The notes: generated from the sequence alone by a model not told the origin. DNA of 64,000 nucleotides from Streptomyces sp. NBC_01317 (GCF_035961655.1 NZ_CP108393.1:4323501-4387500); one strand, 5' to 3'. Shown: positions 9,118 to 17,924, counted from the first letter of the stretch. A program made the numbers and translations.

Positions 9118-10611
9118 TCAGTCGAAACGGACCGCGAGCATCACCACGTCGTCGGCGGATCCGCCGCGGCCGGTCACCCCCGCCGCCACCCCCGCACCCT
9201 CCCCCGGCAGCACCGCCCGCAGGACGTGGTCCGCGACCGCCCCCGGATCGTCCCGCGCCGCCTCCGGCACACTCGCCGCCGCCGCGTGCAGGCGCGCGAA
9301 GGCCCGGTCCATGGGCTCGCCGGTACGCCGCAACAGCCCGTCGGTGTACAGCAGCACCGTTTCTCCTGGCTCGGGAGAGACCTCCACGCTCGGCGCCTCC
9401 CAGCACGCCAGCATCCCCAGCGGCGCGGACAGGGACGTCTCGACGAACTCGGTCCGCCCCGCCCCCACGATCAGCGGCGGGGCGTGCCCGGCCCCGGCGA
9501 GCACGACCGAGCCCCGGGCGGGTTCGGCGTACGCGAAGAGCGCGGTGGCGGTACGGGCCGGCTCGGTGAGCCGCAACAGCAGTTCCAGATCGGACAGTAC
9601 GGCGACGGGGTCCTCGCCCTCCATCACGGCGTACGCCCGCAGGGAGGCCCGCAGCCGCCCCATCGCGGCCACCGCGCCCGGCCCGGAGCCGCTCACCGAC
9701 CCGACGGCCAGCCCCACCGCGCCCTCGGGCAGGGCCAGGGCGTCGTACCAGTCACCGCCGCCCTGCGGCCCCGTGCGGTGGCGCGCCGCGAGCCGGACGC
9801 CGGGGATGCGGGGCAGCCGGCCGGGCAGCAGTTCCTCGGTGAGGGTGGCCGTACGGGCGCGGGCGCGTTCCAGCTCCACGAGAAGAGCGAGGTGCTCACT
9901 CGCGTACCGGGCGTAGAGGCCCACCAGATGGCGTTGCCGTTCGACCGGTTCGGCGGGTTCGTCGTAGAACCAGACGACGGCGCCGAGCCTCTTCGGGGCC
10001 GGCGTGTTCATGCCCGGCGTGTTCACGTCCAGGGTGTTCACGTCCAGGGTGTCCAGGTCCGGCGTGTCCAGGTCCGCCCTGTCCGGATCCGGCGTGCCCG
10101 CTGTCGCGAGCGGTACGGCGTAACTCGCCCCGTACCCCAGCCGCGCCGCCACCTCCCGCTGGCGCGGATCCAGCTCCGTATCACCGAGCAGGTCGGGTAC
10201 GGCGACGGGTTCGGCGCGGCCGGCGGCACAGTCGAGTAGGCGTCCGTACGACGTGGCGCGGCGCGGCACCGTCTCCAGGTGCCCCAGCTCGGCGTGGGCC
10301 AGCCCCAGGCCGAGCGTGGTGACGGGGCCGAGGCCGTCGGCCGGTTCGCACACGACCAGACCGCGCCGGGCGCCCACGAGGGCGGCGCCCGCGCGCAGGA
10401 TCTCGTTCAGCGCGCCGTCCAGGGAGCCGGTGCCGGCCAGGCGCTCGATCAGCTCGTGCAGGGTGGTGAGATCGGACACCCATCCGGCCAGCCGGTCCTG
10501 GAGCAGCAGCCCCGGCGGGGGTGTCAGGTCGTCGAGTGGCGCGGCAGTCTGCGCGGGGGCGGAAGCTGGTGGATCGATTCCAGCCACTTTCGGAAGGTTC
10601 GGAGCGCTCAT
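9118..10611 (-). CDS. GAF-SpoIIE (PP2C-type) serine phosphatase
   Basis: A 497-residue regulator with a GAF-like sensor region (about 35-260) and a C-terminal SpoIIE/PPM phosphatase domain. Phosphatase motifs include GGDWYDALAL, LLYTDGLLRR and SADDVVMLAVRFD, which supply the metal-binding Asp residues. Such enzymes dephosphorylate STAS-domain anti-anti-sigma factors. An in-frame stretch coding repeated D-T-L/V-N motifs (about residues 200-220, near 10020-10090) is a small tandem expansion between the domains. The ATG at 10611 follows GGTGAG by about 10 nt; an upstream in-frame ATG at 10704 is less likely. A palindrome lies upstream (10735-10755). Confidence 0.88.
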   Translation of the reverse strand: MSAPNLPKVAGIDPPASAPAQTAAPLDDLTPPPGLLLQDRLAGWVSDLTTLHELIERLAGTGSLDGALNEILRAGAALVGARRGLVVCEPADGLGPVTTLGLGLAHAELGHLETVPRRATSYGRLLDCAAGRAEPVAVPDLLGDTELDPRQREVAARLGYGASYAVPLATAGTPDPDRADLDTPDLDTLDVNTLDVNTPGMNTPAPKRLGAVVWFYDEPAEPVERQRHLVGLYARYASEHLALLVELERARARTATLTEELLPGRLPRIPGVRLAARHRTGPQGGGDWYDALALPEGAVGLAVGSVSGSGPGAVAAMGRLRASLRAYAVMEGEDPVAVLSDLELLLRLTEPARTATALFAYAEPARGSVVLAGAGHAPPLIVGAGRTEFVETSLSAPLGMLACWEAPSVEVSPEPGETVLLYTDGLLRRTGEPMDRAFARLHAAAASVPEAARDDPGAVADHVLRAVLPGEGAGVAAGVTGRGGSADDVVMLAVRFD

Positions 10612-10734
10612 GGCAACCGGCTCACCGACCGGTACGTTTCGCGCGTACCGTGCAACAGCATTGCAAACCCCCACGTCATTCTGCGCGGCTATCCATGCAT
10701 CCACTCCATGGATTCACATCTACCCCTACAACTG

Positions 10735-10755
10735 GGGCAATGTCCAGCATTGCCC
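10735..10755. promoter_or_regulatory. Perfect 8-bp palindrome upstream of the PP2C gene
   Basis: GGGCAATG-TCCAG-CATTGCCC is a perfect inverted repeat centred 134 bp upstream of the phosphatase ATG, in a locally AT-richer stretch. A second symmetry, ATCCA-CTCCA-TGGAT, lies nearby at about 10698-10712. This is a candidate operator; no regulator is assigned. Confidence 0.4.
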
Positions 10756-11245
10756 TGGTGAGGCGACGGCTAACTCGCGCAGCCTGAACTTGGCGAAAAA
10801 ATGACCCCCCTGATCAGGTTTTGCGATCGACTGAGTGAGTTCAACCTGGGGGGTCTGCCGGGGCTGAGTTCACCTACGGTCCAGGTGGAGCGTCATTCCG
10901 AACGTGATGGGTACGTAAACGGTGACGGACAGGGGCAGTTGGGACCGCCCCGGAACCTGGCAGCAGGCCCGGGCGTCTTATCCGCCGTAGGCCGCGCACC
11001 CCATCCCCTCGGAGTGGCGAGGAAAGTACGGAGTACAGCGGGAGAGCAAGCGCAATGCGCACGCCACCCCTCGCCACAACCTCAAAGAGGACAGTCCGAC
11101 AGCCCGACGGCCCGACAGGTCGTGCCCGGCCCCGAGGCGCCGTCATGCGCCGCCAGGCCTGGAACGCCTGTCCGTGCCCCCGGGGGCGGCGCGGCACAGC
11201 GCGGCGAAGCGTCGAACGCACAGCGACAGCGGATGCACACACAGC

Positions 11246-11305
11246 ACGCACAGCGATTGCACGCACAGCGGATGTACGCACAGCGGATGTACGCACAGCG
11301 AAATG
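11246..11305. repeat. Four tandem 15-bp repeats upstream of the prim-pol-like gene
   Basis: Four head-to-tail units begin ACGCACAGCG at 11246, 11261, 11276 and 11291. The middle two are identical (ACGCACAGCGGATGT). Degenerate ACACAGC copies precede them from about 11215. The block ends about 64 bp upstream of the next start codon, a position compatible with iterated regulator binding. Confidence 0.85.
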
Positions 11306-11368
11306 ATGCACACACATGGTGTCAGTGTCATGTGGACCTCGGCGTTCAACGGAAAGGAACGAGCGCTC

Positions 11369-12052
11369 ATGCGCGAGATCCTCGGAAGGCGGCGCAGGCT
11401 CCGGTTCCGGCGTAAGGGGAGGCCTGCCCAGCTCGACGCGGCGCTCACCTACGCCTCGGCGTGGAGATGGCCCGTCCTGCCGGGCGCCGGGCTGACGGCG
11501 TCCGGCGCACGCGGGACACGCGGTTACGGCTGCGCCTGCCCCGACCCCGATTGCGCCGTACCGGGCGCACACCCCTTCGATCCAGGACTGCTGGCGGCCA
11601 CCACCGACGCGCGCATGGTGCGCTGGTGGTGGGGCAACCGCCCGACGGCTCCGATCGTGCTGGCGACCGGCGACAGCGCGCCGTGCGCGGTGAGCCTGCC
11701 GGCCGTCGCCGGTGCGCGCGCCCTGGTGGAGCTCGACCGGATGGGCATGCGCCTCGGCCCGGTCGTGGCGACGCCCACGCGCTGGTCGCTGCTGGTGTCC
11801 CCGTACACCCTCGAACAGCTCGGCGAGCTGCTCTACGCGAAGGACTGGGTGCCCAGTTCGCTGCGCTTCCATGGCTCGGGCGGCTATCTCATGCTGCCCC
11901 CGTCCGAGGCGGCCGGCGGACAGGTCCGCTGGGAGCGGGCCCCGCTGCCCGGCTCGGCGGCGCCGTGGCTGCCGGACGTGGAGGCGGTCGTGGACGCGCT
12001 GGTCGAGGCGAGCACGAGCGCACCGGACGGCGGGAGCCGGCTCGCGTACTGA
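11369..12052 (+). CDS. Bifunctional DNA primase/polymerase-like (prim-pol) protein
   Basis: A 227-residue protein related to the N-terminal prim-pol domain family common in actinobacteria. It has an early basic stretch (ILGRRRRLRFRRKGR), then PVLPGAG, a Cys-containing segment CACPDPDCAVPGAHPFDPG and WWWGNRP. The C-terminal part has SGGYLMLPPSEA, resembling the GGYL motif of the family. The acidic D-x-D active-site pair seen in the other prim-pol here (29985-31031) is not obvious, so catalysis is uncertain. The ATG at 11369 follows AAGGAAC by about 9 nt. Function in the cell is unknown. Confidence 0.75.
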   Translation: MREILGRRRRLRFRRKGRPAQLDAALTYASAWRWPVLPGAGLTASGARGTRGYGCACPDPDCAVPGAHPFDPGLLAATTDARMVRWWWGNRPTAPIVLATGDSAPCAVSLPAVAGARALVELDRMGMRLGPVVATPTRWSLLVSPYTLEQLGELLYAKDWVPSSLRFHGSGGYLMLPPSEAAGGQVRWERAPLPGSAAPWLPDVEAVVDALVEASTSAPDGGSRLAY

Positions 12053-12267
12053 GCGGTGAGCGCTGAAAGGTGAGCGCTGAGCGCTGAGAGGTGAGAACCG
12101 AGAGCGGTACGGCGCTGCCGTGCCGCTCTCACCTCTGTTGTCACTCGTACGGGTGTGAGGCGGCCCGAGAAGTGGGGAATTGGGCGCGCGGCGCGGCTGG
12201 ACGGCCCATTTCGCCGATATCTTTCGGCCGACCGTCAGCAATTTCCCCGCATCGGCAGGTGGCCCCC

Positions 12268-12876
12268 ATGAATCTGCGCGCGATCGGGCTCACGGCTGTT
12301 GTGGTGTGCACCGCACTGCTGCCGTTCGCCGCCTCCGCGGGACCCGCTTCCGGTCCGGCGCCCCTCCCGCGTCCCCTTCTTCCGGTGGCGGTGCCCCCGG
12401 TTCCCCTCCCGCTGCCGCTTCCGGCTTCACATCTGACCGGAATCGATGGGTCTACGGCGGCGGGTGACCGGCCGGTCGCGGGAGGGGGTGCAGCGGTACG
12501 TACGGCCGAGCGGTGCGGTCCCGAAGTCGCCTCCCCCGAGGGGATCGAGGCCCAGTCGTGTGTCCTCAGCGGGGGGCGCGACACATGGGCGCGTACGTAC
12601 TACCGGAACGCGACGGGGCGTGAACTGAGCGCCGTACTGAGCCTGATGGGTCCCGGCGCGCGGACCGTACAGACGCATTGCGCGGTGGCGGCGGAGGACG
12701 AGCCGGCCACCTGTGAAACCCCTCGTGAACCGTCGCTGGGAAGGGCTTCGCGGTACCTGGCGATGGCGGAGTTCGCGGCTGTGGGGGAGAACGGCGCCGA
12801 GGACGGGAAGAGCGCGGACGACGCACCGCTGTTGCTGCGGTCGGGGAGCAACTCCCCGGGCTCCGGGGGCCGTTGA
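12268..12876 (+). CDS. Secreted protein of unknown function
   Basis: A 202-residue protein with a clear Sec signal (MNLRAIGLTAVVVCTALLPFAASA), then a Pro/Leu/Val-rich spacer (about 25-50). The globular part has four Cys (in AERCGPEVAS, EAQSCVLSGG, QTHCAVAA and ATCETPRE), suggesting two disulfides. No enzyme motif is seen. The ATG at 12268 is placed at the signal peptide. Its 3' end faces the DUF5926 gene across a convergent gap. Confidence 0.78.
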   Translation: MNLRAIGLTAVVVCTALLPFAASAGPASGPAPLPRPLLPVAVPPVPLPLPLPASHLTGIDGSTAAGDRPVAGGGAAVRTAERCGPEVASPEGIEAQSCVLSGGRDTWARTYYRNATGRELSAVLSLMGPGARTVQTHCAVAAEDEPATCETPREPSLGRASRYLAMAEFAAVGENGAEDGKSADDAPLLLRSGSNSPGSGGR

Positions 12877-13177
12877 GCGACGGACCCGGTCCGGTCACGC
12901 GAACGCCCGGCCGCTGGCGACGGGGGATGCACCAGCGACCGGGCTTCTAGAACCGTAACAAGAGATCGGCGGTTAGCAAATTCGATCCGGTGTATTCGGA
13001 CAATGAATTACCTGCCGGTAGGGAGGATGTGACAGGTGTCACCGCCTCCGGGGAAAACACCGCGACGGTGGTACGGAGACGGCGAATGGTGTCGTCCGGT
13101 GTCGGCGTACCGGTGTCGCCGTACCACTGTCGCGATCGCCGCCACGGGTCGCTCCCGGGCCGGCCGCCCCGGCACCG
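12877..13177. other. 301-bp convergent intergenic region
   Basis: It separates two converging genes. It contains a 6-bp inverted repeat, GTGACA-GG-TGTCAC (13029-13042), and short repeated GGTGTCG/CGTACC words (13090-13130). No gene and no clear long terminator stem was seen. Confidence 0.6.
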
Positions 13178-14143
13178 TCAGCTGAGCGTCACCTGGCGGT
13201 TGGTGAGCCCGCCGCGCGCCCTGCGCTCGTCCCCGCTCAGCGGCGTGTCGGCCGCGAGCGCCGCCGTCAGCCGCTCCGCGAACTCCGTCGCCGGCTTCTC
13301 GCACTCCTCCGCGCCCATCGTGCTCGGCAGGTCCCAGACCGGCACGGTCAGCCCGTGCGCCCGGAAGGAGCCGACCAGCCGGGTCCCCTCACCGAGGCCC
13401 GACGTCCCGGCCGCGTGCAGCCGGGCCAGCGCGTCGAGCAGCTTCTCCTCGGGGTACGGCATGACCCAGCGCAGGTGGTTCTTGGTGGGCGTCTCGCACC
13501 AGTACGCGGCGTCCGAGTGCGCCAGCAGGACGGTCGGGATCGCGGCCTCGTTGGCGCGTTCCAAGGAAGCGGTCACCTCGGCGGTGGAGTTCTCCGCGTC
13601 GGGCACCCAGAACTCGAAGCCGGGGTGCACCACCGGGCGGAAGTCCGCCTCGGGGTCCAGGAGGTCCTGGAGGCGCGGGCCGTCGGCGGGCGCCCGCTCG
13701 GAGGCGACGGGCGTACCGGGCTCGGCGGTCAGCGCACGCCGGAGTGTGTCGGCGAGGTCCCGGCTGAGGTCGCCGGACGAGGTGTCGTTCTGGAGCGCGA
13801 GCAGGACGGAACCGTCGTCGCGGCGCAGCGCCGGCCAGGCCATCGGCAGGACGGTCGCGAGCGTCACGGACGGGACACCGTCGGGCAGCCCGTCCCTCAG
13901 GGTCAGTTCGACGGTCGCGGCGGGCACCAGCTCGCGCAGCGCGACCCAGTCGCACTCACCGGCGAGGCCCTCGAAGGGGCGCTGCACCAGCTCGGTCACG
14001 GCGTGCGCGGCGGAGCGGCCGTGGCAGGCCTTGTAGCGACGGCCGGAACCGCACGGGCAGGGCTCGCGGGCCCCCACCACCGGGACCGGTCCGTCCTTGA
14101 GCTGCGCCGTGTTGGCCTTGGTCTGGGGGCGCTTCTTGGCCAT
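13178..14143 (-). CDS. DUF5926 family protein with N-terminal SEC-C motif
   Basis: A 321-residue cytoplasmic protein. A basic N-terminus (MAKKRPQTKANTAQ) precedes a SEC-C zinc motif, PCPCGSGRRYKACHG (about 29-43), with the CxC...CH ligands also found at the end of SecA. The remainder matches the actinobacterial DUF5926 type. SEC-C motifs bind zinc and often mediate protein or ribosome contacts. The role here is unknown. It is transcribed alone, 199 bp downstream of the anti-sigma-like ATPase gene on the same strand. Confidence 0.85.
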   Translation of the reverse strand: MAKKRPQTKANTAQLKDGPVPVVGAREPCPCGSGRRYKACHGRSAAHAVTELVQRPFEGLAGECDWVALRELVPAATVELTLRDGLPDGVPSVTLATVLPMAWPALRRDDGSVLLALQNDTSSGDLSRDLADTLRRALTAEPGTPVASERAPADGPRLQDLLDPEADFRPVVHPGFEFWVPDAENSTAEVTASLERANEAAIPTVLLAHSDAAYWCETPTKNHLRWVMPYPEEKLLDALARLHAAGTSGLGEGTRLVGSFRAHGLTVPVWDLPSTMGAEECEKPATEFAERLTAALAADTPLSGDERRARGGLTNRQVTLS

Positions 14144-14342
14144 GGTGTGGCTTTCTCCCGGTAGCGGCGGTGCGGTGTCGGCGCGAGCCTAGCCGTACCG
14201 GCCGGGGGAGTGGGTCCGCCGTACAGGTGTACGGGCAGGCGCGGCGCCCACCGCACGCTTCCCGCCACGCCCCACCCGGGCCACGCCCCACCCGGGCCCC
14301 GGCCCGGTCGGGCCCCGGCCCGGTCGGCCGGACGCCCGGGCC

Positions 14343-14882
14343 TCAGCCCAACTCGTCGAAAGCGTCCACGAAACCCAGATCGCCGACGTCGAGTCCGACA
14401 TCGAGACCGGGGCCAGTGACGCGCGTAGCGAAATCGTCGCGGCGGTGTCCTTCGGTGACGAGCACCCACACCGTCACCTCACCGGAAGCGCTGTCCCGTA
14501 CACCCCAGTCCTGCGCCAGCGCACTGATGATGTTGAGCCCGCGCCCGCCGCGCGCCGTCACCGACGGTGTCGACGGGACGGGACGGGTCGGACCGCCCCC
14601 GTCCGTCACCTCGACCGTCAGCCGGCCCGCCTTGTCGACGTGCCAGGCCGCACGGATGTCCCCGTCGCCGATGTCCGAGCGCCCCAGCGGCCTGCCGTGC
14701 CGGCAGGCGTTGCTGAGCAGCTCGGAAAGGATCAGAACCGCGTCGTCCACCACTGCGTCCGACATCCCGTTGCGCCGCAACTGCTCGCGCATCCGGCGTC
14801 GCGCCGCCCCCACGCCCGCAGGACCGTGGGGTACGGCCATGCTCGACGACGTGGGCGCCTCTTGTGCCACCAAAACCGTCAC
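14343..14882 (-). CDS. RsbW-like ATP-binding regulatory protein
   Basis: A 179-residue GHKL ATPase with N-box (ILSELLSNACRHG), G1 (VEVTDGGGPTRP) and G2 (GGRGLNIISALAQDWGV). An acidic/Gly tail follows (GLDVGLDVGDLGFVDAFDEL). The GTG start at 14882 is chosen because a perfect AAGGAGG (14891-14897) lies 8 nt upstream. A longer in-frame reading to 14969 would place that ribosome site inside the gene. Streptomyces encodes many such proteins, and most have no known partner. No sigma factor is adjacent. Confidence 0.85.
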   Translation of the reverse strand: MTVLVAQEAPTSSSMAVPHGPAGVGAARRRMREQLRRNGMSDAVVDDAVLILSELLSNACRHGRPLGRSDIGDGDIRAAWHVDKAGRLTVEVTDGGGPTRPVPSTPSVTARGGRGLNIISALAQDWGVRDSASGEVTVWVLVTEGHRRDDFATRVTGPGLDVGLDVGDLGFVDAFDELG

Positions 14883-15046
14883 CCCCGAGACCTCCTTAGC
14901 CCCACGCCACGATGTGAATGCCCCATTGGCCTGGACCGGAAACCGGCCATAGGGGAGCCGTTGACGCACTCATGACTCTCGAACACAGTTCGAGCGCGCC
15001 GGTGCACTCCCTGGGCGGGGAACGCGCCTGGAGATCTCGGAAGATC

Positions 15047-15940
15047 TCAGACAGGGCGGCCCAACTGGGACAGGACCTGTTTGGGGCGGTTGGTGATGAT
15101 CGCCTCGACTCCGAGGCGTACGCACAGATCGACGTCTTCCGGCTCATTCACCGTCCAGACGTGGACACGGTGGCCCGCTCTGTGCAGGCGGGCGATGTAA
15201 CCGGGGTGGTTGCGGACGATCCGCATGCCGGGACCCGCGATCCGCGAACCGGCCGGCAGCCGCCCGTCGCGCAGCCGGGGGGAGACGAACTGCATCAGGT
15301 AGACGGTCGGCAGCTGGGGGGCGGCGGAGGCGATCCGGTGGAGCGAGCGGGCGGAGAAGCTCATGATCCGTACGGCGGACTCATGGAGTTCCACCCCGTT
15401 CCACGTCTCCCCGGCCGATCCGACCTCGGCCGATCCCCCCTCGACCGATCCCGTCCCACCCTTGGCCCCGGCCCGACCGGGGGTGGGACGGTCCAGCCCG
15501 AAGCGCCGCAGCAGTTCGAGCAGACGCTCCTCCACCTGACCGGCCCAGCGGGTGGGGTGCTTCGTCTCGATGGCCAGCTGGACGGGGCGCCCGGCGTCCG
15601 CCACCAGTTCGAGCAGCCGCTCCAGCGTCAGTACGGAGGTGAACTCGCGGTCCCGCCAGTCCGGGCTCTCCTCGCTGTCCCGCCAGGAGCCGAAGTCGAG
15701 CGCGGCGAGGTCGGCGAGCTCCAGGGCGGAGACGGCGCCGCGTCCGTTGGACGTACGGTTCACGCGACGGTCGTGCACACAGACGAGATGGCCGTCGGCG
15801 GTGAGCCGTACATCGCACTCCAGGGCGTCGGCGCCGTCCTCGATGGCCTTGGTGTACGCGGCGAGGGTGTGCTCGGGGGCGTCCTCCGAGGCTCCGCGGT
15901 GTGCGACGACCTGAATACTGTGGTGGCGGGCTTGAGTCAC
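15047..15940 (-). CDS. Glycerophosphodiester phosphodiesterase
   Basis: A 297-residue GDPD-family TIM barrel, hydrolysing glycerophosphodiesters to glycerol-3-phosphate and an alcohol. The catalytic signature is VVAHRGASEDAPEHTLAAY with ALECDVRLT (E-x-D metal ligands), then VCVHD with the second His. Downstream, QLAIETKHP supplies another conserved Glu/Lys pair, and the C-terminus has HVWTVNEPED and IITNRP. A Gly/Ser-rich insert at about 160-190 is outside the core. There is no signal peptide from the GTG at 15940; an ATG in another frame overlaps it and stops at once. Confidence 0.9.
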   Translation of the reverse strand: MTQARHHSIQVVAHRGASEDAPEHTLAAYTKAIEDGADALECDVRLTADGHLVCVHDRRVNRTSNGRGAVSALELADLAALDFGSWRDSEESPDWRDREFTSVLTLERLLELVADAGRPVQLAIETKHPTRWAGQVEERLLELLRRFGLDRPTPGRAGAKGGTGSVEGGSAEVGSAGETWNGVELHESAVRIMSFSARSLHRIASAAPQLPTVYLMQFVSPRLRDGRLPAGSRIAGPGMRIVRNHPGYIARLHRAGHRVHVWTVNEPEDVDLCVRLGVEAIITNRPKQVLSQLGRPV

Positions 15941-16191
15941 CGCGTCATGGTGCCATCGTGCCGGGGTAGGCGGGCGAACGGCCGGGGGGCTGCGGCCGGT
16001 CGGCCAGAGGTGCAGGCGTTTTGTCCGTAATGAAGAATGATGGTACGACGCACAGCTCCTGCTTACAGTGGCCTGACGTGCTGTGGACAAAACTGTCCGC
16101 AGAAACTTGCGTGCGAACCGTACGGAATTCTTGCCGACGACCCTGCCGATGACCTTGCCGACGACTGACGTGGAACCGAGGAGAACGAGCT

Positions 16192-17706
16192 GTGAGCACC
16201 GAGAACGAGGGCACTGGGGCCTCAGGCGCCCCGTCCGTACCTCCCGTGCCGGATGCCGCTCCTGAGGGCACACCCGCGTCCACACCGGCTCCGGCCGACG
16301 CCTACCCGCAGCCGGGACAGACGCCTCCCCCGGCCGGCGACTACCCGCCGCCGGGGCACACCCCGCCCCCCGCCCACGCGCCTGCGGGCGCTCCCGGGGT
16401 TCCGGGGGCCGGGACTCCCGGAGCCGGGATTCCGTCCGACGCCCCGACGTCGGCGCAGCCCGTAGTCGACGCCTCCTGGCCGCCGCCCCCGCCGGTGCTC
16501 CCCTCCTACGGAAGCGGCGGCTCGTACGGAAGCGGCGGCGACGGCCCCGAGTGGGGCAGCCCGGAGCACGCGCGGTCCAGGCCCGGCGGCAAGCGCCTGG
16601 GTCTGTTCATCGCGGCCATGGCCGTCGTCGCGCTGGTCGCGGGCGGCCTCGGGGGCGGTCTCGGCTACCAGATCGCGAAGAACGACGACGACGGGGTCGG
16701 CTCGACGACCGTCTCGGCCGCGGACGCGCCGAAGGACTTCGCCCGCGCGGCGGACACGGTCGCGGCGGTGGCCGGCAAGTCGCTGCCGAGCGTGGTGACC
16801 ATCGAGGCCAAGGGCGGCGACGGCGAGGGCGGTACGGGCACCGGCTTCATCTACGACAAGCAGGGCCACATCCTGACCAACAACCACGTGGTGGCGTCCG
16901 CCGCCGAGGGCGGCGCCCTCACGGCGACGTTCTCGAACGGCAAGAAGTACACCGCCGAGGTCGTCGGCCGCGCCGAGGGCTACGACGTGGCCGTGGTGAA
17001 GCTCAAGAACGCCCCCTCGGGCCTGAACCCGCTCCCCCTCGCCGACTCGGACGCGGTCGCCGTAGGCGACTCCACGATCGCGATCGGCGCCCCGTTCGGC
17101 CTCTCCAACACCGTCACGACCGGCATCATCAGCGCCAAGAACCGCCCGGTCGCCTCGGGCGACGGCACCGGCAGCAGCAACTCGTACATGAGCGCCCTCC
17201 AGACCGACGCCTCCATCAACCCGGGCAACTCCGGCGGCCCGCTGCTGGACGCCGGCGGCGCGGTCATCGGCATGAACTCCGCGATCCAGCCCTCGGGCAG
17301 CGGCGGTACGGGCCAGGGCCAGGCGGGCTCCATCGGCCTCGGTTTCGCCATCCCGATCAACCAGGCGAAGAACGTCGCCGAGCAGCTCATCAAGACCGGC
17401 ACCCCGGTCTACCCGGTCATCGGCGCCACGGTCACGATGACGGAGGGCGGCAGCGGCGCCACGATCTCGGCGGACGGCCAGGGCGGCACCCCGGCGGTCA
17501 CCCCCGACGGCCCGGCGGCGAAGGCGGGCCTGAAGGCGGGCGACGTCATCACCAAGTTCAACGACACCCCGATCGACAGCGGCCCGACCCTGATCAGCGA
17601 GATCTGGACCCACAAGCCGGGCGACAAGGTCACCCTGACGTACAAGCGCGCCGGCAAGGAGTCCACGGTCCAGGTCACCCTGGGCGAACGCAAGGGCGAA
17701 AGCTGA
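16192..17706 (+). CDS. HtrA/DegP-like S1C serine protease with PDZ domain
   Basis: A 504-residue membrane-anchored protease. The first 135 residues are a Pro/Gly-rich cytoplasmic tail, then one transmembrane helix (LGLFIAAMAVVALVAGGLGG). The trypsin-fold catalytic triad is His232 (NNHVVAS), Asp265 (YDVAVVKL) and Ser347 (NPGNSGGP). A single PDZ domain (about 400-500) contains GPAAKAGLKAGDVITKFN. The GTG start follows GAGGAG. The family degrades misfolded envelope proteins. Its 3' flank carries a C-rich tandem repeat (17722-17760) and then tRNA-Ser. Confidence 0.94.
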   Translation: MSTENEGTGASGAPSVPPVPDAAPEGTPASTPAPADAYPQPGQTPPPAGDYPPPGHTPPPAHAPAGAPGVPGAGTPGAGIPSDAPTSAQPVVDASWPPPPPVLPSYGSGGSYGSGGDGPEWGSPEHARSRPGGKRLGLFIAAMAVVALVAGGLGGGLGYQIAKNDDDGVGSTTVSAADAPKDFARAADTVAAVAGKSLPSVVTIEAKGGDGEGGTGTGFIYDKQGHILTNNHVVASAAEGGALTATFSNGKKYTAEVVGRAEGYDVAVVKLKNAPSGLNPLPLADSDAVAVGDSTIAIGAPFGLSNTVTTGIISAKNRPVASGDGTGSSNSYMSALQTDASINPGNSGGPLLDAGGAVIGMNSAIQPSGSGGTGQGQAGSIGLGFAIPINQAKNVAEQLIKTGTPVYPVIGATVTMTEGGSGATISADGQGGTPAVTPDGPAAKAGLKAGDVITKFNDTPIDSGPTLISEIWTHKPGDKVTLTYKRAGKESTVQVTLGERKGES

Positions 17707-17721
17707 CCCCCGAACACCCCC

Positions 17722-17760
17722 ACCCCTCACCCCCACCCCTCACCCCCACCCCTCACCCCC
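17722..17760. repeat. Three 13-bp C-rich tandem repeats (G-quadruplex potential on minus strand)
   Basis: ACCCCTCACCCCC occurs three times in tandem at 17722, 17735 and 17748, followed by more ACCCCC runs to about 17795. The minus strand has many runs of four or five G with short loops. It sits 15 bp after the protease stop and about 75 bp before tRNA-Ser. Confidence 0.9.
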
Positions 17761-17836
17761 ACCCCCACTAGGTCCCCCCACCCCACCCCCCGCCCGGTAA
17801 GCTGTCCCCGCTCCCGAGCAACACTCCCGGAGCAAA

Positions 17837-17923
17837 GGTGGGTTGCCCGAGCGGCCTAAGGGAACGGTCTTGAAAACCGTCGTGGCAGCGATGTCACCGT
17901 GGGTTCAAATCCCACACCCACCG
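17837..17923 (+). tRNA. tRNA-Ser (anticodon TGA)
   Basis: An 87-nt class II tRNA. The acceptor arms GGTGGGT and ACCCACC pair. The anticodon loop CTTGAAA with TGA (17871-17873) sits in the stem ACGGT/ACCGT. It has a long variable arm and a GTGGG-TTCAAAT-CCCAC T-arm. Its 3' part is the target of the integrated elements downstream. Confidence 0.96.
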
Positions 17924-17924
17924 C
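17865..17924 (+). repeat. attL-type site: 3' end of tRNA-Ser(TGA), 60-bp direct repeat copy 1
   Basis: These 60 bp, from the anticodon stem through the discriminator plus one base, recur without mismatch at 20597-20656. The next 80 bp of both copies are also related, including CAGGTCAG, a hairpin and CCCTGTCTCACCC. This is what two related elements using the same tRNA attachment site would leave. Confidence 0.93.

Larger units (their letters stand above)
10612..11368. other. 757-bp divergent intergenic region
   Basis: No convincing gene lies here. It holds the PP2C upstream palindrome (10735-10755). It also has an interrupted inverted repeat with arms GACCCCCC...AGGTT (10803-10820) and AACCTGGGGGGTC (10843-10855). 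A 15-bp tandem repeat block (11246-11305) precedes the prim-pol-like gene. Open frames across it have non-Streptomyces codon use and no start signal. Confidence 0.7.

Noticed and set aside
11215..11305. Possible CRISPR array from the ACGCACAGC repeats
   Set aside because: Units are 15 bp and contiguous, without unique spacers; no cas genes nearby. Kept as a tandem repeat.
10801..11415. 204-codon plus-strand frame in the PP2C/prim-pol gap
   Set aside because: Composition follows the repeats and inverted repeats, with no ribosome site or family features.
13029..13042. Palindrome GTGACAGGTGTCAC as an operator
   Set aside because: It lies between converging gene ends, not in a promoter; left as a neutral symmetry in the intergenic entry.
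16222..17736. 504-codon minus-strand frame opposite the HtrA-like protease
   Set aside because: Low-complexity antisense translation; the plus strand carries an intact catalytic triad and PDZ domain.
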